5,850 nt of DNA from Patulibacter sp. (GTDB taxonomy: Bacteria > Actinomycetota > Thermoleophilia > Solirubrobacterales > Solirubrobacteraceae). Position numbers and translations under genes: made by a program. The stretch is taken from contig JALRCL010000392.1 of assembly GCA_023268575.1 (NCBI GenBank), positions 1 to 5,850 on the forward strand. The letters run 5' to 3'. Of this stretch, positions 1-4,980 are shown piece after piece (position 1 is the first letter of the stretch; every line of letters starts with the position of its first letter). The notes under the pieces were generated by a model. That model was not told the origin of the DNA. It was given only the letters and a program-made list of their open reading frames with translations, and did no database searches.

Positions 1-2
1 GC

Positions 3-593
3 CGGCGGCTCGACCAGATCGCGCTGCCGGCGCCGACCGCCACCGCGCCCGAGCGCCGCGCCGAGGCCGCGTCCGCCGCCGCGACCGAGCCGGCCCCTCC
101 GCGGCCCGCGGCGCCCCCGCCGATGGCGGCGGACGAGGCCGTCCGCGCCCGCCTCGACGAGCTGCTCGAGCACGCCGTCAACGACTCGACCGCGGAGAGC
201 CGGGACCAGCTGCACGCCGCGATCGTGCGGGCGCTCGTCCCCGACGAGGCGCGGATCCTCTCCGCGCTCGCGGGCGGTCGCCGGTTCGCGCTCCTGCACG
301 TCGCCGAGCCGAGCGGCCGGATCGTGCTGGAGAACGCGTCGTCGGTCGGCCGCGCCGCCGGGGTCGCGCTCGTCGACCGCGTGCCGCTCTACGTCACGCG
401 GCTGCGGAACATGGACCTCGTCGTCGAGGGTCCCGAGGACCTCGCGCTGAAGGACGACTACCCCGTGCTCCTCACCGAGGCGCCGGTGCAGGAGGCCCGC
501 CGTCGGGCTGCGGGGCGCCGGCCGGCGAAGATCTACCGGCGCACGCTCGCGATCTCCCCGCTCGGGCGCGAGATCTGGCAGGCCGGTCGATGA
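3..593 (+). CDS. Abi-alpha (DUF4393-like) family protein, 5' end outside window
   Basis: The reading frame is open from the left edge, giving 196 visible residues. An ATG at 123 is possible, but the coding-like stretch before it (RRLDQI followed by an Ala/Pro-rich linker of about 35 residues) resembles the linker that precedes the conserved domain in longer actinobacterial members, so I treat the gene as 5'-partial. The recognisable domain covers roughly the last 150 residues: a helical DELLEHAV segment, the hallmark LVPDEARILSAL, an ENASSVGRAAGVA stretch, VTRLRNMDLVVEGPEDL, DDYPVLL, and a C-terminal ISPLGREIW that resembles a winged-helix-like 'TPLG' ending. These match my memory of the Abi-alpha family. 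The name comes from a phage-resistance association and its biochemical function is unknown. No membrane segment is visible. It overlaps the next gene by four bases (ATGA), so the two are almost certainly co-translated. A housekeeping or envelope-related role with its DUF445 partner is as plausible as defence. Confidence 0.75.
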   Translation, partial: RRLDQIALPAPTATAPERRAEAASAAATEPAPPRPAAPPPMAADEAVRARLDELLEHAVNDSTAESRDQLHAAIVRALVPDEARILSALAGGRRFALLHVAEPSGRIVLENASSVGRAAGVALVDRVPLYVTRLRNMDLVVEGPEDLALKDDYPVLLTEAPVQEARRRAAGRRPAKIYRRTLAISPLGREIWQAGR

Positions 594-1831
594 CCGCCCT
601 GCCGCTGGCGGTCTTCGACCATCCGCTCTGGGTCTACGTCGCGCTGCCGCTGATGGGCGCGCTCGTCGGCTGGGGGACGAAGCTCGTCGCGCGGGAGATG
701 ATGTTCCGCCCGCTCGAGTTCCGCGGGCTGAAGGACCCCTGGCTCGGCTGGCAGGGACAGGTCCCGCGGCGCGCGTCGAAGATGGCGGCGATCGCCACGG
801 AGACGCTCGTCGGGAAGATCTTCACCGCGCGCGACCTCATCGACCAGGTCGACGCCGACGACCTCGTCCGGCAGCTCGAGGGCCCGCTGGACGAGGCCGT
901 CGACGAGATCGTCCGCGAGGTCGTCGAGTCCTACCGCCCCGGCGCGTGGGACGCCCTGCCCCACGCGGTGCGCCAGGCGACGCTGACCCGCGCTCACGGC
1001 GTCGCACCCGCCGCGCTGAAGCGGATGATGGTCGACCTGCGCGAGGACGCCGACCGCGTCCTGGACCTCAAGACGCTCGTCGTCGAGGCGCTCGTTCGGG
1101 ACAAGCCGCTCCTGAACGAGCTCTTCCGGGAGCTCGGCCACGGTGCGATCACCCTCATGATCCGCGCCGGGCTCGTCTTCGGCTTCCTCATCGGCTGCCT
1201 CCAGGCCACCGTCTACGGCCTGACCGACAACCACTGGGTGCTGCCGGCGTTCGGGCTGCTCTCCGGCGGCCTGACGGACTACCTCGCCCTGCAGATGATC
1301 TTCTCGCCGCAGAAGCCCAAGCGCTACCTGGGCTTCTTCGTCTGGCAGGGTCAGGTCCACGCCCAGCGCGAGCAGGTCTCGCGCGACTACGCGCGGATCG
1401 TCGCGGGCGAGATCCTCACGCCGCGCGCGGTGATCAACGGCGTGCTGAACTCGCCGACGGCCGACAAGCTCTACGCGCTCGTGACGCGCGAGGTCGAGCA
1501 GGTCATCGACCAGCAGGCCGGGCTCGCGCGGCCGGTGTTGCGCCTGACCGTCGGCGACCAGCGCTACGGCGCGCTGAAGCAGCGGGTCGCCGACGCGGTC
1601 GTCGCACGGATGCCCGAGCACGCGCAGCTGCTGGACGCCTACGCGCAGGAGCACGTCGACGTCGAGGGGCTCATCGCCGAGCGGATGGCGCTGCTCTCCG
1701 ACGACGACTACGAGGGCCTCCTGCGGCCGGCGTTCAAGGACGACGAGAAGGTCGTCGTCGCCGTCGGCGCGCTGCTCGGCTTCCTCGTCGGCGAGCTGCA
1801 GGTCCTGCTCATCACCTCGCTCGTGCACTGA
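590..1831 (+). CDS. DUF445 family membrane protein with duplicated core
   Basis: A 413-residue protein of unknown function assigned to the DUF445 (YheB/YjiN-like) family. The family signature, a hydrophobic glycine-rich helix leading into a MxFxP motif and then a G-Q/I-V/P turn, is present twice. Copy 1 is near residues 18-97 (GALVGWGTKL, MMFRP, WQGQV at 54-58, then a helix ending KIFTARDLID). Copy 2 is near 217-297 (GLLSGGLTDY, MIFSP, WQGQV at 252-256, then EILTPRAVIN). Hydrophobic segments lie at about 13-33, 186-235 (probably two spans) and 388-412; the regions between are charged and helical. The ATG at 590 overlaps the upstream stop by four bases (ATGA) with only a weak Shine-Dalgarno, so expression probably depends on translational coupling to the Abi-alpha gene. 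Length is ordinary for the family. Family membership is well supported; a role at the membrane is inferred only from the hydrophobic segments. Confidence 0.85.
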   Translation: MTALPLAVFDHPLWVYVALPLMGALVGWGTKLVAREMMFRPLEFRGLKDPWLGWQGQVPRRASKMAAIATETLVGKIFTARDLIDQVDADDLVRQLEGPLDEAVDEIVREVVESYRPGAWDALPHAVRQATLTRAHGVAPAALKRMMVDLREDADRVLDLKTLVVEALVRDKPLLNELFRELGHGAITLMIRAGLVFGFLIGCLQATVYGLTDNHWVLPAFGLLSGGLTDYLALQMIFSPQKPKRYLGFFVWQGQVHAQREQVSRDYARIVAGEILTPRAVINGVLNSPTADKLYALVTREVEQVIDQQAGLARPVLRLTVGDQRYGALKQRVADAVVARMPEHAQLLDAYAQEHVDVEGLIAERMALLSDDDYEGLLRPAFKDDEKVVVAVGALLGFLVGELQVLLITSLVH

Positions 1832-1884
1832 CCGCGCAGCCACGCCGCGGCGGCCGGGGACCGTCCTGCGGCGCGGCTGCTCGG
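1832..1884 (+). terminator. Long GC-rich hairpin directly after the DUF445 stop
   Basis: Two 17-nt arms (1832-1848 and 1868-1884) pair at 15 of 17 positions, the mismatches being C1835/T1881 and A1842/C1874, around a 19-nt loop. The stem begins at the first base after the TGA. No T tract follows, so it is not a textbook intrinsic terminator, but T-poor hairpins at gene ends are common in very GC-rich actinomycetes. It could instead protect the 3' end of the message. Position and arm length argue against chance, although GC-rich sequence forms hairpins easily. Confidence 0.5.
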
Positions 1885-1933
1885 ACGTCGGCCGCGCGGC
1901 GCGCGTCGTGCGGCGCGATCACGCGGGTCGAGA

Positions 1934-1954
1934 TACAGATAGACGATTCCTGTA
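1934..1954. promoter_or_regulatory. Putative operator: TACAG-N11-CTGTA inverted repeat
   Basis: A perfect 5-bp inverted repeat (TACAG / CTGTA) with an 11-bp spacer lies within a local low-GC island (about 1931-1960), 57 bp before the acyl-CoA dehydrogenase start. The interior is not palindromic. Size and symmetry suit a dimeric regulator, and TetR-family repressors commonly control acyl-CoA dehydrogenase genes in actinomycetes, so a promoter/operator here is plausible. No regulator gene is in the window and I cannot assign clear -35 and -10 boxes. The remainder of the 1832-2011 gap holds the terminator hairpin and otherwise unremarkable GC-rich DNA. Confidence 0.35.
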
Positions 1955-2011
1955 CCGTCAGCCCTCCCGCCGGTCGTCGGCGGGTCCCGACGCGACCCCG
2001 GAGCCCGAGAC

Positions 2012-3154
2012 ATGCCCCTCGCCCTCACCGACGAGCAGGAGGCGCTCGTCGCCGCCGTCCGCGACCTCTGCGCCCGCGAGGCCGGCACGCGCGAGCAGCG
2101 AGATGCGCTCACCGAGCGCAACGCCGTCCCGCACAACGAGGCCCTGAGCCGCCGCATCGGCGAGCTCGGCTGGCTCGGGATCCCGTTCGCCGAGGAGCAC
2201 GGCGGCATGGGTGGCGGTGCCGTCGACACCTGCCTGTTCCTCGAGGAGGTCGCCTACGGCCTGCTGCCGATCGGCGGCATCGGGCCGACGTGGATCGTCG
2301 GGGCGGCGATCGAGCGGTTCGGCTCGCCCGAGCAGCGCCGGGCGGTGATCGGCGACATCGTCGCCGGGAGCTCCGCCGCGATCGCGATGTCGGAGCCGGG
2401 CGCCGGCTCGGACGTCGCCGCGCTGACCTGCCGCGCCGAGCGCGTCGACGGCGGCTGGCGCGTGAACGGGCAGAAGACGTGGATCTCCAACGGTCCGTGG
2501 GCAGCGCACACGCTGCTCGTCGCGCGGAGCGACGCGACCGGGCGCAAGCACGACGGCCTGACGATGCTCCACGTCCCGGCCGGGACCCCGGGCGTCGAGA
2601 TCCGTGCGATCGAGACGATGGGTGGGCGCGAGCAGGCCGACGTCTACTTCACCGACGCGCTGCTGCCGGAGGAGGCGGTCGTCGGCGAGGTCGGCGGCGC
2701 CTGGCGGCAGCTCATGGCGGGGCTGAACACCGAGCGCCTGATCCTCGCCGCCCTCATGCTCGGCCGGGCGCGCCGCGCGTTCGACGACGCGCTGGCCTAC
2801 GTCAAGCAGCGCGAGCAGTTCGGCCGGCCGATCGGCAGCTTCCAGGTGCTGAAGCACCGGCTCGCCGACCACGCCACCGAGCTCGAGTGCTGCGCGCTGC
2901 TCGTCTACGACGTCGCCCGCCGCGTCGACGCGGACCCGCAGGCGATGCTCTCGAAGGAGAGCTCGATGGTGAAGCTCAAGGTCACCGAGGTGGCGAAGGC
3001 CGTCGCCCTCGACGGGATGCAGATGATGGGCGGGTACGGCTACGCCACGGAGCACGACATGGAGCGCCACGTCCGGGACACCGTCGTCTCGACGATCTAC
3101 GGCGGGACGAGCGAGGTCCAGCGGGAGATCATCGGCGCGGCTCTCGGGCTCTGA
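2012..3154 (+). CDS. Acyl-CoA dehydrogenase, isovaleryl/long-chain-type active site
   Basis: A full-length 380-residue soluble flavoenzyme predicted to oxidise an acyl-CoA to the trans-2-enoyl-CoA, passing electrons to electron-transfer flavoprotein. Order of domains: N-terminal helical domain (about 1-120), middle beta domain with signature AMSEPGAGSD (125-134) and the flavin-contacting GQKTWISN (153-160), then a C-terminal helical domain with REQFGRPIGSFQ (267-278), QMMGGYGY (337-344) and IYGGTSEVQ (362-370). In medium-chain enzymes the catalytic glutamate precedes the GT of the last motif; here that position is Gly364. By alignment from memory with human isovaleryl-CoA dehydrogenase (GLDLERLVLA), Glu241 in GLNTERLILA takes the catalytic place, as in isovaleryl- and long-chain enzymes. 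The substrate (branched, long-chain, or a sterol side chain) cannot be told from sequence. The ATG at 2012 has a GGAG at 2000-2003 and the protein begins with the usual LTDEQEAL. It stands as a single gene between two terminator-like hairpins. Confidence 0.93.
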   Translation: MPLALTDEQEALVAAVRDLCAREAGTREQRDALTERNAVPHNEALSRRIGELGWLGIPFAEEHGGMGGGAVDTCLFLEEVAYGLLPIGGIGPTWIVGAAIERFGSPEQRRAVIGDIVAGSSAAIAMSEPGAGSDVAALTCRAERVDGGWRVNGQKTWISNGPWAAHTLLVARSDATGRKHDGLTMLHVPAGTPGVEIRAIETMGGREQADVYFTDALLPEEAVVGEVGGAWRQLMAGLNTERLILAALMLGRARRAFDDALAYVKQREQFGRPIGSFQVLKHRLADHATELECCALLVYDVARRVDADPQAMLSKESSMVKLKVTEVAKAVALDGMQMMGGYGYATEHDMERHVRDTVVSTIYGGTSEVQREIIGAALGL

Positions 3155-3190
3155 GCGGGGTCGGTCGCCCGTGACGTCGGCGGCGTCCCA

Positions 3191-3222
3191 GCGGCGCGCG
3201 AGGATGCGTCGGGGCGCGCCGT
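3191..3222 (+). terminator. Possible terminator hairpin after acyl-CoA dehydrogenase
   Basis: CGGCGCGC (3192-3199) pairs with GCGCGCCG (3214-3221) over 8 bp, with one further G-T wobble outside and a 14-nt loop. It lies 37 bp after the stop codon and just ahead of the lower-GC promoter-like stretch of the next operon. There is no T tract and the stem is short, so in this composition it could be chance. Confidence 0.28.
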
Positions 3223-3249
3223 CCTCCGCCCCAGATGTGACGAACGTAC

Positions 3250-3258
3250 TGGTAGTGT
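3250..3258 (+). promoter_or_regulatory. Candidate extended -10 promoter element of the mce operon
   Basis: TGG-TAGTGT matches the extended -10 pattern (TGn then TAnnnT) and sits in the only low-GC island (about 3234-3264) between the dehydrogenase and the first permease. No good -35 lies 16-18 bp upstream; the nearest TTGACA-like string, GTGACG at 3237, is only 10 bp away. GTGA (3237-3240) and TCAC (3260-3263) flank the element symmetrically, so a repressor could bind across it. If used, transcription would begin near 3265, leaving a leader of about 55 nt. The rest of the 3155-3319 gap shows only the hairpin noted separately. Confidence 0.4.
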
Positions 3259-3305
3259 CTCACCGTCTCGTGCCCGTGGGGAGCTCGCACCGGACGCCGC
3301 CCGGC

Positions 3306-3312
3306 GGAGGAG
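3306..3312 (+). promoter_or_regulatory. Strong Shine-Dalgarno fixing the GTG start at 3320
   Basis: GGAGGAG ends 7 nt before the GTG at 3320. It is the strongest ribosome site in the window and decides the start of the first mce-operon gene. Confidence 0.75.
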
Positions 3313-3319
3313 CATCGGC

Positions 3320-4114
3320 GTGATCGCGGCCTCGCGACCAGGCCTCGCCGGGCTGCCCGAGACGCTCGGCGCGATGGGCGTCCTGGCGCTGCGCACCGGC
3401 CGCGCGATCGTGCGCACGCCGCTGGCCTTCGGGCCCGAGCTCGCCGCGCAGGTCGCCTTCGCCCTGCGCGTCGGCTGGATGCCGCTCGTCCTGGCGAGCG
3501 TCGCGATGTCGTACGGCCCCGCCGGGATCCAGGCCGCGGGCTTCCTGAACCTCGTCGGCGCGATCGACCGGATGGGCGGGCTGTTCGCGATCACCGTCAT
3601 CCGCGAGTTCGCGCCGCTCGTCTGCGCGATCGTCGTCGCCGGCGTCGCGGGGACCGCCATGTGCGCCGACCTCGGCGCACGAAGGATCCGGGAGGAGCTC
3701 GACGCGCTGTCGGTCCTCGGCGTCGACCCGGTGACGAACCTCGTCGTGCCGCGGTTCCTCGCGCTGATCCTCGTCACGGTGATCTTCAACGTCTACGCGC
3801 TCGTCTTCGGGTCGCTCGCGGGGATCCTCGTCGCCGTCGTCAACGGGTCCTCGCCCGAGGTCTTCCTCCGCACGTACTTCGCCAACGCCGCGACGCTCGA
3901 GGTCCTCGCCGCCTTCACGAAGTCGGCGATCTTCGGCGGGATCATCGCCATCGTCTGCTGCTACAAGGGCCTCACCGCCCAAGGCGGCGCCGCCGGCGTC
4001 GGGCGCGCGGTGAACGAGGCGGTCGTGCTCGCGTTCCTCGCGATCGGGCTCACGGACTACGCCTTCACCCAGGCGGTCCTCGCCGTGGCCCCCGAGCTCT
4101 CCGCGGTCCGGTGA
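3320..4114 (+). CDS. MlaE/YrbE-family permease, first of pair (YrbEA-like)
   Basis: A 264-residue integral membrane permease of an MCE-type lipid transporter; with the next gene it should form the heterodimeric membrane core that works with an ATPase and MCE proteins. Family features: an N-terminal amphipathic stretch, hydrophobic spans at about 53-75, 92-114, 143-173, 200-214 and 232-257, the conserved loop IREFAPL (94-100) then DLGARRIREELDAL (117-130) followed by VVPRFLAL, and the C-terminal CYKGL and GVGRAVNEAVV (226-236) typical of YrbE proteins. The EELDAL segment corresponds to the cytoplasmic coupling region that contacts the ATPase in MlaE structures. Length is normal. The start is GTG, supported by the GGAGGAG seven bases upstream. 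Its stop overlaps the next start (TGATG at 4112-4116). Substrate is unknown; lipids, fatty acids or sterols are the known range for such systems. Confidence 0.93.
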   Translation: MIAASRPGLAGLPETLGAMGVLALRTGRAIVRTPLAFGPELAAQVAFALRVGWMPLVLASVAMSYGPAGIQAAGFLNLVGAIDRMGGLFAITVIREFAPLVCAIVVAGVAGTAMCADLGARRIREELDALSVLGVDPVTNLVVPRFLALILVTVIFNVYALVFGSLAGILVAVVNGSSPEVFLRTYFANAATLEVLAAFTKSAIFGGIIAIVCCYKGLTAQGGAAGVGRAVNEAVVLAFLAIGLTDYAFTQAVLAVAPELSAVR

Positions 4115-4899
4115 TGGCCCGCCCGCGCGACACCGTCGAGCAGTTCGGCGAGCTCCTGTCGTTCTCCGGCGGCGTCGTCGGACGCGTGCTCAGCGGCCGG
4201 GTCCTGCGGTTCTCCGGCGAGGCGGTGCGCCAGGCCGGGATCCTCATCTCCGGCTCCGTCGCCGTCGTGCTGCTGCTCGTCTTCGCGCTCGGCCTGCAGT
4301 GCGGGATCCAGGGCGCCTACGGCACCCAGGCGATCGGCGCGCCGTCGATCGCCGGCGCGTTCACCGCGGTCTGCAACCTGCGCGAGGTCACGCCGTACGC
4401 CTTCGGCTACATGATGGCCGCGAAGGTCGGGACCGGGATCGTCGCCGAGCTCGGCGCGATGCGGATCTCCGACGAGATCGACGCGCTCGAGGTCATGGGC
4501 TTCGACGCCGTGAACTACCTCGCCGCGACCCGGCTGCTCGGGTTCATGGTCGTCCTGCCGTTCGTCTTCCTCGTCGCGCTCGGGATCGGCTTCGCCGGCT
4601 CGTTCATCGCCGTGGTCCTGCAGCTCGGCCGGGTCTCCGCTGCGGCCTACCTCGAGATCTTCTGGGTCTTCCAGGCCCCGCTGGACCTCCTGTTCTCGCT
4701 GGTCAAGGCGATGCTCATGTCGGTCTTCGTGATCCTCGTCGGCTGCTACTTCGGCTATAACGCCGGCGGTGGGCCGGTCGGCGTCGGCGCCGCCACCGCC
4801 CGCTCGATGGCCGTGAACATCGTCGGGATCCACGCGATCGGCCTCCTGACGACCCAGCTGTTCTGGGGCGGCGACCCCCGATCCCCGGTGGGTGGCTGA
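4114..4899 (+). CDS. MlaE/YrbE-family permease, second of pair (YrbEB-like)
   Basis: A 261-residue permease paralogous to the preceding gene and its likely dimer partner. It shows GTQAIGAP (70-77), NLREVTPYAFG (88-98), the coupling motif ELGAMRISDEIDALEVMG (112-129) followed by YLAATRLLG, hydrophobic spans at about 44-66, 95-112, 142-170, 193-212 and 233-250, and a C-terminal CYFGY with GGGPVGVGAATARSM. It keeps the canonical GAMRI/EIDALEVM form, whereas the first permease has GARRI/ELDALSVL. The frame is open far upstream within the first permease, but homology begins only here, so I choose the ATG at 4114, whose A is the last base of the previous stop; a GTG at 4111 directly before it is equally possible and would add one residue. 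No good Shine-Dalgarno precedes it, suggesting translational coupling. The C-terminus ends in a short polar SPVGG tail encoded by the first copy of the junction repeat. Confidence 0.93.
   Translation: MARPRDTVEQFGELLSFSGGVVGRVLSGRVLRFSGEAVRQAGILISGSVAVVLLLVFALGLQCGIQGAYGTQAIGAPSIAGAFTAVCNLREVTPYAFGYMMAAKVGTGIVAELGAMRISDEIDALEVMGFDAVNYLAATRLLGFMVVLPFVFLVALGIGFAGSFIAVVLQLGRVSAAAYLEIFWVFQAPLDLLFSLVKAMLMSVFVILVGCYFGYNAGGGPVGVGAATARSMAVNIVGIHAIGLLTTQLFWGGDPRSPVGG
4886..4899 (+). repeat. Junction direct repeat, copy 1 (SD-like run plus stop codon)
   Basis: CGGTGGGTGGCTGA, identical to 4966-4979. It encodes the VGG-stop of the second permease, supplies an SD-like GGTGGGTGG, and is followed by T-CGTGC, giving a GTG at 4902. 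The copies are 80 bp apart, which is not a multiple of three. Confidence 0.85.
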
Positions 4900-4901
4900 T
4901 C

Positions 4902-4979
4902 GTGCCGTTCCCGTCCCGCGAGACGACGCAGGCGATTCGGTGCCTCGGGCGGGACCGTTCCTCCGCGGTGGGTGGCTGA
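4902..4979 (+). CDS. Possible 25-codon ORF between permease and MCE gene
   Basis: A GTG at 4902, with SD-like GGTGGGTGG six bases upstream, opens a 25-codon frame ending in TGA at 4977-4979, two bases before the MCE start. The peptide (MPFPSRETTQAIRCLGRD, then RSSAVGG) is polar and basic, with no signal or membrane segment and no family I recognise. By hand count 22 of 25 codons end in G or C, against about 18 of 27 and 18 of 26 in the other two forward frames, a weak hint of coding. It may be a real small protein, a coupling leader that carries ribosomes to the MCE start, or only a by-product of the repeat. Confidence 0.25.
   Translation: MPFPSRETTQAIRCLGRDRSSAVGG
4966..4979 (+). repeat. 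Junction direct repeat, copy 2 (SD-like run plus stop codon)
   Basis: Second copy of CGGTGGGTGGCTGA. It encodes VGG-stop of the small ORF and provides GGTGGGTGG (4967-4975) five bases before the MCE GTG at 4981. The following CGTGC also matches copy 1 once one base is skipped, so similarity spans about 19 bp. Confidence 0.85.
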
Positions 4980-4980
4980 C

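Noticed and set aside
533..1843. 436-codon open frame on the - strand
   Set aside because: Antisense to the DUF445 gene, composition-driven, no recognisable motif.
1958..3070. 370-codon open frame on the - strand
   Set aside because: Antisense to a clear acyl-CoA dehydrogenase; repetitive charged sequence without domain features.
946..3174. 742-codon + strand open frame crossing two genes and an intergenic hairpin
   Set aside because: Its product is Arg/Ala/Pro-rich low complexity and it runs out of frame through both the DUF445 and the dehydrogenase genes.
3661..4113. Upstream extension of the second permease by about 150 residues
   Set aside because: The extension overlaps the first permease out of frame and is Arg-rich; family homology begins at the ATG at 4114.
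4900..4980. N-terminal extension of the MCE protein through the in-frame open stretch
   Set aside because: The frame is open back to the permease stop, but third positions there are poor in G/C and the product is Arg-rich, unlike a signal or anchor; the SD-like run favours 4981.
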